In this document: piece after piece, positions 35,867 through 48,900 of the stretch
Position numbering within the stretch: the first letter of the stretch is position 1
Layout: each line of letters begins with the position of its first letter
Assembly: GCA_029721435.1 (NCBI GenBank)
Contig: CM056581.1
Coordinates: forward strand, 72,402,712-72,466,711
Direction of reading: 5' to 3'
DNA: 64,000 nucleotides
From: Gymnothorax reevesii
Lineage: Eukaryota; Chordata; Actinopteri; Anguilliformes; Muraenidae
Notes under the pieces: generated by a model
Databases searched by the model: none
What the model was told of the DNA's origin: nothing
Seen by the model: the letters and a program-made list of their open reading frames with translations, nothing else
Translations under genes and position numbers: made by a program

Positions 35867-35969
35867 GTCTCAAAATTTTACTTAAACACCTATTGTATGC
35901 AGCTGGATGACTGGACTACTTTAGGGTATCTAAGTCTAATATAAGATGTACAAACAACTTACGGTTGGA

Positions 35970-36065
35970 TTACTTATAGAGTATTCTTCAACTCCACTTA
36001 CAGATTACACAGTATTCTTTAACTCCACTTACAGATTACACAGTATTCTTTAACTCCACTTACAT
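35970..36065. repeat. 31 bp tandem repeat, three copies, upstream of Helentron 1
   Basis: GTATTCTT(C/T)AACTCCACTTACAG units repeated every 31 bp about 110-200 bp upstream of the Helentron 1 ATG. They may lie in the 5' untranslated or promoter region; no core promoter was recognised. Confidence 0.85.
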
Positions 36066-36669
36066 GTGAAACAATCAAGCTTATATGAGTAAATAAAAAC
36101 GCCTCAGATTAAATATTAATCCACAATATTCTTTATTTTAATAATATTGGGCCCCAAAATATTGCTGAAGAAAGAATTACAAAAAAATAATCAGAATATA
36201 GTCAACAAAGTCCTTCAGAACCAATGGCAAACTGGATGTCAAAAGTCTAAAATTATAATAAACAAAATCACCAGAACACTGGTAAGAAATACAAAAATGT
36301 CTACGGAGGAACTTGACACCAGTATAATTATGCTCAAAAATATATCTGATGCTTAAATTTCAGCAATTTATCAGTGGTAATTCTGAATAGGCAGCACTGG
36401 AGTGGTAATGTAGAGGTCACAGTTGGAGTCAGCCCTCAAGGTGGTGTAGTTATGTAGAACTTTGTTGGAATATCCAAGTCTTCACACAGCACAGCAGGTC
36501 TTGCAGGACGGCTCAGTTCTAAAAGCACAGAACTAACAGAACAGATAACTTTCACAAAATAGATCATTCAAATGTATAAATATTCGAAAGGTACGATTCA
36601 CAGATATAGTCCACAAATATACTGTACTTCTCTGTATGAATGGTTCCCAAGTGTAGTTCTCAGTATAGT
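36066..36669. other. No gene seen, 5' side of Helentron 1
   Basis: AT-rich sequence between two short tandem arrays. A 69-codon plus frame at 36147-36356 has no recognisable features and is not called. The 5' terminus of the element is probably in or beyond this region but cannot be fixed. Confidence 0.45.
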
Positions 36670-36830
36670 TTACAGTATAGATTCGATTCAGAGTATAGAT
36701 TCGATTCAGAATATAGATTCGATTCAGAGTAGATTCAGAGTATAGATTCGATTCAGAGTATAGATTCAGAGTATAGATTCGATTCAGAGTAGATTCAGAG
36801 TATAGATTCAATTCAGAATATAGTTCAAGT
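36670..36830. repeat. Short minisatellite of AGTATAGATTCGATTC units
   Basis: Units of about 12-18 bp built from CAGAGTATAGATTCGATT with and without the GATTCGATT part, about nine in total. A (GACA/GACG)n run follows at 36980-37010. Confidence 0.88.
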
Positions 36831-37307
36831 ATGTCCAGCAGGGTATGTAATCAGACAGTGTTAAGAATTCTTGTCACCAATATGTCTGCAGGTATGTAGG
36901 TAAGTAGGTTCTGTTGTTAGCAATGAAGTAATGATGCTAGTGTGTGCGTGTAGGGTGAATGACGAAGACAAGTGCGTTCAGACAGACAGACGGACAGACA
37001 GACGGACACAGTGCCAGAGATGGCACACAGACACCACTCTGGTGGTGAAGGCTGGTCTGGAACAAGCCTAAAAGAAAACAAACAAACAAATTAAACTCTT
37101 CTGAAAACAAGGAATGTGCACAATTACTCATTACCAATTAAAGGCCATGTAGTTTCCCCATTAAGCTGTACTAGTAATGCAAGATGTTACAACATCGCTT
37201 CTTCGTTGTTGAGTGAGCAAAGCAACATACATTGTTCTATTTATTGCAGAAACAGGCAGGTGAAAGGAAAATAACAAATTTTGTTGGTGGCCATCAATGA
37301 GATTAGT

Positions 37308-37570
37308 TACCCCGCCAACAGCAGGGTAATGTAATCACCACCGTGTGTGTGTCTGTGTGTTTGTGAGCAGGATTTCTAAAGAAATCTTTCTAAAGGAAGA
37401 GGATTTTCTATGAGGTGGATTTTGATTGGTGTGTTAACAGGAAATGCTGGTAGGAAGACCCCATTAAAATTTAGGGATTATCCGGATCAAATTCTGGATC
37501 CGGGACCCAGAATGATCTCATATGTGGTGCTCGTGGGGTCTGTGCTCTCTGAGTGCCCTCTAGTTGTTAC
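37308..37570. mobile_element. Diverged relative of the CCTCCGCC element
   Basis: The left part reads TTACCCCGCCAACAGCAGGG. The interior has ATTATCCGGATC and CTGGATCCGGGACCCAG. The right part reads GTCTGTGCTCTCTGAGTGCC followed by CTCTAGTTGTTACC, closely resembling the right end of 13391-14391. It is degenerate and non-coding. The 89-codon plus frame at 37410-37679 runs through it and is not a gene. Confidence 0.55.
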
Positions 37571-37679
37571 CTTTGATGGGTTAGAAAATTTCAAGACTGA
37601 TGTGATGGTTGATCAGTTATTTTTTAGTAAAATGAAAACCTTGCGATCAGTTGATCGTGCTGATACATATGACGTTTAA

Positions 37680-38620
37680 TCATAAATTGAGTTTTGAGGA
37701 TTCATCAATGTGATATTAAGCAAAGCAACTTGAAAAGTCATCTAACTTAACTAGCTTGCTAGTTCTGTTAGACTCCATAGATTAGAATATGGCTATGCAG
37801 AGGGGGGAAAAGCCATCAAACCCATCAAAAGGCCACATTAACATTAGAAAGTGTAACTTAAGTGTTTGTGGATGTACCCTCTTCTAAGACTAAATATATC
37901 TATCAATTGGAAAAATCTGTCTAGCTTATATTTTCATAGAAGCCATTATCTCTCATTGACAACGTGTTGCAGCATAGCTGGTTTAGCTGTAAAAAAAACT
38001 TTGAGTTTCATACCTGAGACGTCTGCAACGCCACACGCACAGTGCAGGGCAGCTGCTGTAACAATACAATGCAACATTCAAATATGTTAATTCAACAACA
38101 ACAAAAACAAAAAAGATATCCAGTATGTCCACATCTAACTCCTGTCAACCTGCAACTAACTGGGACCACTTCCCCAAGGGTTAAATTCTGAGAGCTAACT
38201 GTCAGAAAGTCAAGTGATAGTCCTGCTTGTAAAACTCTGTAGACCTAAGTTCTTTGAGTAATGTAAATGATGCTACACATATGGCTCACTTATGCAAATG
38301 CAAATCTCACTAAAATTTCATATAATTCAGAATGAGTAATTCATTCAAAACAATGTTCAAACATTAACTCTTAACAGATTGACCATTGTGATGTCTGTGC
38401 CCCTGGTGTTTAATCTAATATCTCTGCCATGCAACACCTGGTTTAATGCATGAGAACTTAATCACATGGAAAGCTTCATGGTGATATGATTGATTTAAGA
38501 AATTCAGCTAATTATTTTGGGGCCCTGCTTGAAAGAGAAACGCATAACCCCACCAGAGTAAAGGTTTTTGGGCATCAAACACACAGCAGCACTGTCTGGG
38601 AGAGCACATACACATACAGC
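37680..38620. other. No gene seen
   Basis: AT-rich unique-looking sequence with no supported frame or repeat ends. Confidence 0.5.
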
Positions 38621-38639
38621 TGGTACTAAATACAGTGGC

Positions 38640-39060
38640 CACTCTGCTCATTGGTACAAGAAAAAAAAAAGAACACATCACACCCATCCTGGCAGCTTTG
38701 CATTGGCTCCATTGTTAGTAAAGCCTTGAATGGTGTAGCACCAGTTTATGTTGTTGACATGCTATGCCCATTCACTCCAACGCAATCCTTATGGTCTGCT
38801 TCACAGGCACTGCTTAACATTCCACAGTCCCGTCTGGCACAGAGAGGGGATCGTGCTTCTAGTGTGTTTGCACGAAGGCTATGGTCAACCAACTGAACTG
38901 ATATCTGCGTCATCTGTGACAGCTTTTAAATCTTCACATAAAACACCTGTTCCAGCTTGTATTTGGCAGCGACTGATTCTGTATGTGATTTCTGGATGGA
39001 GGCTTCTCCCTCCTTGTACTGTACCATTGTCTATGTTGCTGTACTATTATCTATGTCATT
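38640..39060 (+). mobile_element. LINE C-terminal fragment (L2/Rex-like), decayed
   Basis: The plus frame 38651-38896 contains KALNGVAPVYVVDMLCPFTP and RLAQRGDRASSVFARRLWS, phrases characteristic of the C-terminal tail of fish LINE proteins. A segment before KALNG seems deleted, and the frame shifts after LWSTN. It differs from the remnant at 15060, so it is a separate insertion. Confidence 0.7.
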
Positions 39061-39910
39061 AAGTTTCAGCTCTGGCATGTATTCATTTTCCTTCTTACAC
39101 TGACTAAACAGCACTTTGGTAGTAAATGTTTTGTACAGATAAATTTTACTTACCTGCAACACTATATGTCTGCAGTACAAAGAAGGGAAGGTGGAGGATG
39201 GAGATGGAGAGAGTAAGACTTTCTGTGGCAGGGATGGAGGGCAGAGAAGGCGGCAGTCTTGAAAAAGACTATTACGTTCTAGCGTAAATAAAAAATGTGT
39301 TAAATTGTGACAGTGGCTGTAACATTACAATGCAAGTTTCAATTATGTTAATTTAACGGAAAAATATGGGCGGAAAAATATGGCCAAATTACAGCTGCCC
39401 AATGTGCAAGCGCAATAGTCAGATAGAAAACTCGCAAAATCCAGCTGAACCAGCTGAAAAAAAAAGTATTTGGGATTTTTACATTTTTGGCATCCTTAGG
39501 ACCTCTAGTTTACATTTCTGGATGATGACATTGAATTAGAGTGGTGGCAAATTTTTTATTGGCATACTTTTACCAGATGGGGATTTCAAAATTTACCTGA
39601 CTTCATGTCATTACAGTACTCTACTGTACAGTTCTAGAATTCACATTAACTGCCATTCTAAACACTAGTCCAGTCCATTGTGACATCCTTGAATGGAACG
39701 TTTAGTTCACAGCATTCTAATGCTCTTAACGAAACAAGCATATGATAGTGAAGAAACTACAATTAAACAACCTAAACTATATGTTTTCTAAAAGCACATA
39801 CCCTCTAGATGTGATTTAACACGTGTCTAATTCAATTATCAGTTATCTTCCAGAAATGTAAACCACCAGTTTTCCACCTGACTATAAAAATTTCTTCGCG
39901 ATGTTCACAT
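39061..39910. other. No gene seen
   Basis: AT-rich sequence. A polypurine patch (GGAAGGTGGAGGATGGAG) lies near 39186. No supported frame or element end was found. Confidence 0.5.
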
Positions 39911-40082
39911 TGACTACGGTTACATAGACTTGGCAATATTCTATTTGCACGCGAGTCATGTGAACTCCTCATTCCGACTGTCATCAATCAATTTAGCCGA
40001 ATTCCGGTTTCTGCCGCAAGCTGAATATTTCCAATATTCTGTTCAGAACCGAAATATTCCCAGAATATAACCGTAGTCAATC
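39911..40082. mobile_element. Probable MITE with ATTGACTACGGTTA ends
   Basis: The left arm ATTGACTACGGTTACATAG and the right arm AATATAACCGTAGTCAAT are inverse at their ends. The interior is AT-rich with repeated AATATTC motifs. The GACTACGGTTACAT end resembles a fish MITE I recall, tentatively Harbinger-like. The target duplication is unclear. Confidence 0.55.
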
Positions 40083-41394
40083 TTCGAACGTGCGCACCGC
40101 GGAGCTTAATAGTTAGCTATAACGTACCCGCATACCCTTGCGCTAGCTTGCCCATTTGTTTTAGAAGATATGAGAGAACGAACGGCAAGCAACTCAATAA
40201 CCGTCGATATTAAAACTACCATGAATACGTTACATTTGCACGAATCGAACAAATTAGCTTCAGTTTTTTCATACTGGCAAGACCAAAGGCTGCTAACGAT
40301 AGCTTATTTCGTTAGCTAATGTTACCTCATGAGCTAAATACCTAGCTAGACAATGTCATTTACATGATACCTAGAAGATGTTGGAAACATTTAAGTTATT
40401 TGCTACCCTTGGGTCACATACCTCTCTAGTTCATCAAACCCGACTTTGGTCTCATTTTATCAGCTGCTGGCCGCGTCTGCGCTAACGTTAGCCAAACTTA
40501 ATTCCAATATGAGAAACGGTCAAGTGAACCTGGCGAACAATAACGCGAGCAACGTTCCGCTGAATTCCAAAGGGCAGACTTTTCCAGGTTTATACCCAAT
40601 ACAATTTCGGACGTTGTTAATAAACATTATATTTGACAACATATGTTGAGTAAAATACATAGTATTAACGTTTTACAAGGCTCATGTCTCGTCAGGGTAA
40701 CGTTAAATTTAAACAGTTTACGTTAGTGCTCTATCTATCGCAGTTTTGCCGAACATGAACGTCAGAAAACGTAACTTTTATCAACCTGTAACTGTTAGCT
40801 ACCAGATTCATAAACATATGCGCATGTTAATCTACGAGCGTGAACGTTAAGTGAATAAAATTACCTTGGACGAAATATGAAAAGCAACGACAAGTTTTCG
40901 TTGAAGGCAAAGAACGAGTGACGGCACCGAAAGCATCAAGCGCGCAAATTCATTTCATTTGGGAATGGGAAGCGCGGTAAACTAAATCGTCAGCTCGTGC
41001 TATTCATTGACAGTAAACCTGCTATTAGCTATTAAGTCATTGAAGTTAATAGGCAAAACACGCTGGCTGGTCGCAGACTAACAGGTAATACGAAATATAG
41101 GAAACGAATTTCAGAACAGAAAACATAGCCAAGGACACATAGGAGGCTACCACTCGTGTGCCTAGATGTTCCTAAGTAGACAATGGTAGGGCGAGTAGAT
41201 AGATAGATAGATAGATAGAGTTCAGATGGTAAACCCTCAAAGTTCATTTTCAGAAATAGATTGTATCATAAAAATTTTCAAGTACACCTGATTTCTGCAA
41301 TTTCAGTTTTATATTACAAATCAAACCAAAAAAATTCCAATCAGAGTTGGACTGATAATAAAGTTTAGGCTATAAATAGTTAAATTGTTTAATT
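40083..41394. other. No gene seen; (GATA)n run
   Basis: Unique-looking sequence left of macrosatellite copy D. A (GATA)n microsatellite lies at 41195-41219. Short frames at 40446-40649 and 41032-41247 have no supporting features. Confidence 0.5.
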
Positions 41395-41820
41395 GTGATT
41401 TGTTATAATGAGGACTTTTATTTTGAAACGGTTGTGGACAGAGGAAACAGTTGGCAGGAGTCATAGTTGATGACAACGGGCAGTTGCAATGGCTGAATGG
41501 TTGAAAAGTTGAGTAGATTAAATTTTAAATTATTTAACTGTGAATTATTGTAGTGAGGACTTTTATTTTGGAACAGTTTTGGAACGAGGAAACAATTGAC
41601 GGGAGTCATAGTTGATGACAACTGACTGTTGGAATGGCTGAATGGTTGAAAAATTGAGTAGTTTAAATCGTTAATTACTTAATTGTGATTTATTGTAATG
41701 AGTACTTTTATTTTGAAAGAGTTGTGGACAGAGGAAACAGTTGGCAGGAGTAATAGTTGACATCAACTGACAGTTGGAATGGCTGAACAGTTAAATAGAT
41801 GAGTAATTTAAAGCGTTAAA
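41395..41820. repeat. 145 bp tandem repeat, three copies, start of copy D
   Basis: The phrase GAGGACTTTTATTTTG recurs at about 41410, 41555 and (as GAGTACTTTTATTTTG) 41700, a 145 bp period, with GAGTCATAGTTGATGACAAC in the first two units and a variant of it in the third. These match the degenerate end of the macrosatellite spacers (2227-2510 and equivalents) but are more regular here. The minisatellite starts directly at the end of the third unit. Confidence 0.9.
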
Positions 41821-44585
41821 TTCTGGGTGGTTGCTAGGCGGTTGCGATGGTGTTCTGGGTGGTTGCTCGGGCGTTGCTAGGCAGTTGCTATGGTGTTCTG
41901 GGTGGTTGCTAGGGTGTTGCTAGGCAGTTGCTATGCTGTTCTGGGTGGTTGCTAGGCCGTTGCTATGGTGTTCTGGGTGGTTGCTATGGCGTTGCTAGGC
42001 AGTTGCTATGGTGTTCTGGGTGGTTGCTAGGGCGTTGCTAGGCAGTTGCAATGGTGTGCTGGGTGGTTGCTAGGCGGTTGCTATGGTGTTCTGGGAGGTT
42101 GCTAGGGCATTGCTAGGCGGTGGCTATGGTGTTCTGGGTGGTTGCTAGGGCCTTGCTAGGCGGTTGCTATGGTGTTCTGGGAGGTTGCTAGGGCATTGCT
42201 AGGCTGTTGCTATGGTGTTCTGGGAGGTGGCTAGGGCGTTGGTAGGCGGGTGGGATGGTGTTCTGGGGGGTTGGTAGGGTGTTGCTAGGCAGTTGCTATG
42301 GTGTTCTGGATGGTTGCTAGGCGGTTGCTATGGTGTTCTGGGTGGTTGCTAGGCGGTTGCTATGGTGTTCTGGGTGGTTGTTAGGCGGTTGCTCTGGTGT
42401 TCTGGGTGGTTGCTAGGCGGTTGCTATGGTGTTCTGGGTGGTTGCTAGGTCGTTGCTAGGCAGTTGCTATGGTGTTCTGGGTGGTTGCTAGGCGGTTGCT
42501 TAGGTGTTTTGGGTGGTTGCTAGGGGGTTGCTAGGCAGTTGCTATGGTGTTCTGATGGTTGCTAGGCAGTTGCTATGGTGTTCTGGGTGGTTGCTAGGGC
42601 GTTGCTAGGCAGTTGCTATGGTGTTCTGTGTGGTTGCTAGGGCGTTGCTATGGTGTTCTGGGTGGTTGCTAGGGCGTTGCTAGGCAGTTGCTATGGTGTT
42701 CTGGGTGGTTGCTAGGGCGTTGCTATGGTGGTCTGGGGGGTAGCTAGGCGGTTGCTATGGTGTTCTGGGTGGTTGGTAGGCGGTTGCTATTGTGTTCTGG
42801 GTGGTTGCTAGGCGGTTGCTTTGGTGTTCTGGGTTGTTGCTAGGGCGTTGCTAGGCAGTTGCAATGGTGTGCTGGGTGGTTGCTAGGCAGTTGCTATGGT
42901 GTTCTGGGAGGTTGCTAGGGCATTGCTAGGCGGTTGCTATGGTGTTCTGGGTGGTTGCTAGGGCCTTGCTAGGCGGTTGCTATGGTGTTCTGGGAGGTTG
43001 CTAGGGCATTGCTAGGCTGTTGCTATGGTGTTCTGGGTGGTTGCTAGGGCGTTGCTAGGCGGTTGCTATGGTGTTCTGGGTGGTTGTTAGGGTGTTGCTA
43101 GGCAGTTGCTATGGTGTTCTGGGAGGTTGCCAGGGCATTGCTAGGCTGTTGCTATGGTGTTCTGGGTGGTTGCTAGGGCGTTGCTAGGCGGTTGCTATGG
43201 TGTTCTGGGTGGTTGTTAGGGTGTTGCTAGGCAGTTGCTATGGTGTTCTGGGTGGTTGCTAGGCGGTTGCTATGGTGTTCTGGGTGGTTGCTAGGGCGTT
43301 GTTAGGCAGTTGCTATGGTGTTTTGGGTGGTTGCTAGGTGGTTGCTATGGTGTTCTGGGTGGTTGCTAGGGCGTTGCTAGGCAGTTGCTATGGTGTTCTG
43401 GGTGGTTTTTAGGGTGTTGCTAGGCAGTTGCTATGGTGTTCTGGGTGGTTGCTAGGCGGTTGCTATGGTGTTCTGGGTGGTTGCTAGGGCGTTGTTAGGC
43501 AGTTGCTATGGTGTTTTGGGTGGTTGCTAGGTGGTTGCTATGGTGTTCTGGGTGGTTGCTAGGGCGTTGCTAGGCAGTTGCAATGGTGTTCTGGGTGGTT
43601 GCTAGGCTGTTGCTATGGTGTTCTGGGTGGTTGCTAGGGCGTTGCTAGGCGGTTGCTATGGTGTTCTGGGTGGTTGTTAGGGTGTTGCTAGGCAGTTGCT
43701 ATGGTGTTCTGGGTGGTTGCTAGGCATTTGTTATGGTGTTCTGGGTGGTTGCTTCGGTGTTGATAGGCAGTTGCTATGGTGTTCTGGATGGTTGCTAGGC
43801 GGTTGCTATGGTGTTCTGGGTGGTTGCTAGGGTGTTGCTATGGTGTTCTGGGTGGTTGTTAGGGCGTTGCTAGGCGGTTGCTATGGTGTTCTGGGTGGTT
43901 GTTAGGGTGTTGCTAGGCAGTTGCTATGGTGTTCTGGGTGGTTGCTAGGCGGTTGCTATGGTGTTCTGGGTGGTTGCTAGGGCGTTGTTAGGCAGTTGCT
44001 ATGGTGTTTTGGGTGGTTGCTAGGTGGTTGCTATGGTGTTCTGGGTGGTTGCTAGGGGGTTGCTAGGCAGTTGCTATGGTGTTCTGGGTGGTTGCTAGGC
44101 GGTTGCTATGGTGTTCTGGGTGGTTGCTAGGCTGTTGCTATGGTGTTCTGGGTGGTTGCTAGGGCGTTGCTAGGCGGTTGCTATGGTGTTCTGGGTGGTT
44201 GTTAGGGTGTTGCTAGGCAGTTGCTATGGTGTTCTGGGTGGTTGCTAGGCGGTTGCTATGGTGTTTTGGGTGGTTGCTAGGGCGTTGTTAGGCAGTTGCT
44301 ATGGTGTTTTGGGTGGTTACTAGGTGGTTGCTATGGTGTTCTGGGTGGTTGCTAGGGCGTTGCTAGGCAGTTGCTATGGTGTTCTGGGTGGTTGCTAGGC
44401 GGGTGCTATGGTGTTCTGGGTGGGTGCTAGGCTGTTGCTATGGTGTTCTGTGTGGTTGCTAGGGCGTTGCTAGGCGGTTGCTATGGTGTTCTGGGTGGTT
44501 GCTAGGCGGTTGCTATGGTGTTCTGAATATTTGCTTGGGCATTGCTCGACAGTTTCTATGTTGTTCTTGTTGTTGCTAGGGCGTT
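41821..44585. repeat. G/T-rich minisatellite, copy D (2.8 kb)
   Basis: Same 43/32 bp family as copies A-C. A block of about 230-290 bp (TGTTAGGGTGTTGCTAGGCAG through TAGGTGGTTGC) recurs several times between about 43080 and 44350, showing higher-order duplication within the array. Confidence 0.95.
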
Positions 44586-44661
44586 GATGTGTCTTGTTTG
44601 GGGATCGAGTGAAAACTGGGAGAAGTAGTGAACCGTACTATTACGAAATTATTTGGAATAT

Positions 44662-45228
44662 TAACAAGGAAGGAAGGAGGGAGAGAAGGAACTAATGAGG
44701 GAAGTAAGGAAAGAAGGAATATAGGAAAAAAAGAAGGAAATCAAAGGAAGGCAGGAAAGAAGAAAGGAAAGAAGGCGAGGAGGGATGAAGAGAAACAGAG
44801 GAATGAAGGAAAGAAGGAAGTAAAGAAGGAAGGAAAGGAAGAAGGGAAGAAGAAGGATTTAAGTAAAGATAGAAGGAAGGAAGGAAGGATGGAAGTGAGG
44901 AAGAAGAAATGAAAAACAGAAGGAAAGAAAGAAGGAAGGAAAGAAAAAGTAAAGAAAGGAAGAGGGAAGGAAAGAGGGAAAGCAGAAAGAAGAAAGGAAG
45001 AAAGATAAGAAGGATATGAAGGAATGAAAGAAGGCATGATGGAAGGAAAGAAAAACTCAGGAAGGTAGGAAAGAAAATTGGTAAAGAGGAAGGATGAAAG
45101 GCAGGATAGAAGGAAGTAAAGTAGAAAAGAAGGAACGAAAAAAGGAAGGAAGGAACGAAGGAAAGAAATAGGAGGGAAAAAGAAAGAAGGAATGACAGAA
45201 AATAGAAGGAAGGAAAGCAGTAAGGAAG
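44662..45228. repeat. GGAA-type purine tract, copy D
   Basis: Homologous to the other purine tracts, with a few deletions (for example near 45080). The antisense 205-codon frame at 44692-45309 is a composition shadow. Confidence 0.93.
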
Positions 45229-45527
45229 CTGTAGTCTCAAGAGAGCCAGATTGTAGTCTGACAGCCTGAGAAACTGACAGTTACAGCAGGTGGTCAGAAC
45301 ACCTGGCACAAGATTCCATTTGCTTAATGGCCCTATTGTGATGTCATAATGCCAATGTTAAGTCTATGGGGGGAAAAAATTTATAGTTTTTTATTAATAA
45401 CTCAAAAAGTATAAAAGTTACAAAGATGAAAAATACATTGCACAGGTGTCCTAAGTAAGACCTACGCAACGCAGTTTGAATGAAGTTTCTACGATAAACG
45501 GTTGAGGCCGCATTAAGTGTGTTAGAA

Positions 45528-45567
<40 letters not shown>

Positions 45568-45982
45568 TAGATAATGTAATTCCAGGGAATTACGTGTGCA
45601 TTGAAAATGCAAAGTGTAGTTGCATAAGGTGGAGTTTGTAACATATCATTGCATTATGATATTGGTAGCTACGTTTTTAGGAGGATAATTATGGTAGTGG
45701 TGAGGACTTTTATTTTGAAACAGATGTGAACTGAGGAAACAGTTTGCGGGAGTCATAGTTGATGACAACTGTCATATGGAAATTTTTAATAGTGACATTT
45801 TTTAATAGTGAAAAATTGTAGTAAGGACTTATATTTTGAGACAGGATTGGGCAGAAGAAACAGTTGCCGGAAGTCATAGTCGAAAACAATCAGGAGTTGG
45901 AATGGCTGAAAGGTTGATAAGTTGAGTAGCTTAAAAAGTTACATTTTTTATTGTAATTTGACATAATGAGGACTGGCTGTAA
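45229..45982. repeat. Macrosatellite spacer, copy D
   Basis: Matches the spacers of copies A and B. The (AAT)n run is at about 45530-45566, and the AGAAGACCAGG hairpin module is absent, as in copy B. No gene is seen. Confidence 0.88.
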
Positions 45983-48900
45983 CATTTGTTAGGCAGTTGC
46001 TATGGTGTTCTGTGTACTTGTGAGGGTGTTGCAAGGCAGCTGCTATCGTGTTCTGGGTGGTTGCTAGGGCATTGCTAGGCAGTTGCTATGGTGTTCTGGG
46101 TGGTTGATAGGGCGTTGCTAGGCGGTTGCTATGGTGTTCTGGGTAGTTGCTAGGCGGTTGCTATGGTGTTCTGGGTGGTTGCTAGAGTGTTGCTATGGGG
46201 TTCTGGGTGGTTGCTAGGGCATTGCTAAGCAGTTGGTATGGTGTTCTGGGTGGTTGCCACGGCATTGCCAAACGGTTGCTATGGTGTTCTGGGTGGTTGC
46301 TAGGGTGGTGCAAGGCAGATGCTAGGGTGTTGTGGGTGGTTGCTAGGTGGTTGCTATGATGTTCTGGCTGGTCGCTAGGGCGTTGCTAGGCGGTTGCTAT
46401 GGTGTTCTGGGTGGTTGCTCGGGCGTTGCTAGGCGGGTGCTATGGTGTTCTGGGTGGTTGCTAGGGCGTTGCTATGGTGTTGTGGGGGGTTGCGAGGGCG
46501 TGGGTAGGGAGTGGCTAGGGTGTTCTGGATGGTTGCTAGGGGGGTGCTATGGTGTTGTGGGTGGTTGCTAGGGTGTTGCTATGGTGTTCTGGGTGGTTGT
46601 TAGGCGGTTGCTCTGGTGTTCTGGGTGGTTGCTAGGCGGTTGCTATGGTGTTCTGGGTGGTAGCAAGGCAGTTGCTATGGTGGTCTGGGTGGTTGCTAGA
46701 TCATTGCTAGGCAGTTGCTATGGTGTTCTGTGTTGATGCTAGGCAGTTGCTATGGTGTTCAGGGTGGTTGCTAGGCGGTTGCTATGGTGTTCTGGGTGGT
46801 TGCTAGGGCGTTGCTAGGCAGTTGCTATGGTGTTCTGATGGTTGCTAGGCGGTTGCTATGGTGTTCTGGGTGGTTGCTAGGGCGTTGCTAGGCAGTTGCT
46901 ATGGTGTTCTGGGTGGTTGCTAGGGCATTGCTATGGTGTTCTGGGTGGTAGCTAGGCGGTTGCTATTGTGTTCTGGGTGGTTGATAGGCGGTTGCTATGG
47001 TGTTCTGGGTGGTTGCTAGGGCGTTGCTAGGCAGTTGCTATGGTGTGCTGGGTGGTTGCTAGGCGGTTGCTATGGTGTTCTGGGAGGTTGCTAGGGCATT
47101 GCTAGGCGGTTGCTATGGTGTTCTGGGTGGTTGCTAGGGCCTTGCTAGGCGGTTGCTATGGTGTTCTGGGAGGTTGCTAGGGCATTGCTAGGCTGTTGCT
47201 ATGGTGTTCTGGGTGGTTGCTAGGGCGTTGCTAGGCGGTTGCTATGGTGTTCTGGGTGGTTGTTAGGGTGTTGCTAGGCAGTTGCTATGGTGTTCTGGGT
47301 GGTTGCTAGGCGGTTGCTATGGTGTTCTGGGTGCTAGGGCGTTGCTAGGCAGTTGCTATGGTGTTTTGGGTGGCTGCTAGGTGGTTGCTATGGTGTTCTG
47401 GGTGGTTGCTTGGGCGTTGCTAGGCAGTTGCTATGGTGTTCTGGGTGGTTGCTAGGCAGTTGCTATGGTGTTCTTGGTGGTTGCCAGGCGGTTGCTATGG
47501 TGTTCTGGGTGGTTGCTAGGCGGTTGCTATGGTGTTCTGGGTGGTTGCTCGGGCGTTGCTAGGCAGTTGCTATGGTGTTCTGGGTGGTTGCTAGGCGGTT
47601 GCTATGGTGTTCTGGGTGGTTGCTAGGGCATTGCTAGGCTGTTGCTATGGTGTTCTGGGTGGTTGGTAGGGCGTTGCTAGGCGGTTGCTATGGTGTTCTG
47701 TGTGGTTGTTAGGGTGTTGCTAGGCAGTTTCTATGGTGTTCTGTGTGGTTGCTAGGCGGTTGCTATGGTGTTCTGGGTGGTTGCTAGGTCGTTGCTAGGC
47801 AGTTGCTATGGTGTTTTGGGTTGTTGCTAGGTGGCTGCTATGGTGTTCTGGGTGGTTGCTAGGGCATTGCTAGGCAGTTGCTATAGCGTTCTGGGTGGTT
47901 GCTAGGGCGTTGCTAGGCAGTTGCTGTGGTGTTCTGGGTGGTTGCTAGGGCGTTGCTAGGCAGTTGCTATGGTGTTCTGGGTGGTTGCTAGGCGGTTGCT
48001 ATGGTGTTCTGGGTGGTTGCTAGGCGGTTGCTACGGTGTTCTGGGTGGTTGCTAGGGCGTTGCTAGGCAGTTGCTATGGTGTTCTGGGTGGTTGCTAGGC
48101 GGTTGCTATGGTGTTCTGGGTGGTTGCTAGGGCGTTGCTAGGCAGTTGCTATGGTGTTTTGGGTGGTTGCTAGGGCGTTGCTAGGCAGTTGCTTTGGTGT
48201 TCTAGATGGTTGCTAGGCGGTTGCTATGGTGTTCTGGGTGGTTGCTAGGGTGTTGCTTTGGTGTTCTGGGTGGTTGTTAGGCGGTTGCTATGGTGTTCTG
48301 GGTGGTAGCTAGGCGGTTGCTATGGTGTTCTGGGTGGTTGCTAGGTCGTTGCTAGGCAGTTGCTATGGTGCTCTGGGTGGTTGCTAGGCGGTTGCTATGG
48401 TGTCCTGGGTGGTTGCTAGGCGGTTGCTATGGTGTTCTGGGTGGTTGCTAGGGCGTTGCTAGGCAGTTGCTATGGTGTTCTTATGGTTGCTAGGCTGTTG
48501 CTATGGTGTTCTGGGTGGTTGCTAGAGCGTTGCTAGGTGGTTGCTATGGTGTTCTGGGTGGTTGCTAGGGTGTTGCTTTGGTGTTCTGTGTGGTTGCTAG
48601 GCGGTTGCTATGGTGTTCTGGGTGGTTGCTAGGGCGTTGCTAGGCAGTTGCTATGGTGTTTTGGGTGGGTTCGAGGTGGTTGATATGGTGTTCTGGGTGG
48701 TTGCTAGGGCGTTGCTAGGCAGTTGCTATGGTGTTCTGGGTGGTTGCTAGGCGGTTGCTATGGTGTTCTGGGTGGTTGCTAAGGCCTTGCTAGGCGGTTG
48801 CTATGGTGTTCTGGGAGGTTGCTAAGGCATTGCTAGGCTGTTGCTATGGTGTTCTGGGTGGTTGCTAGGGCGTTGCTAGGCGGTTGCTATGGTGTTCTGG

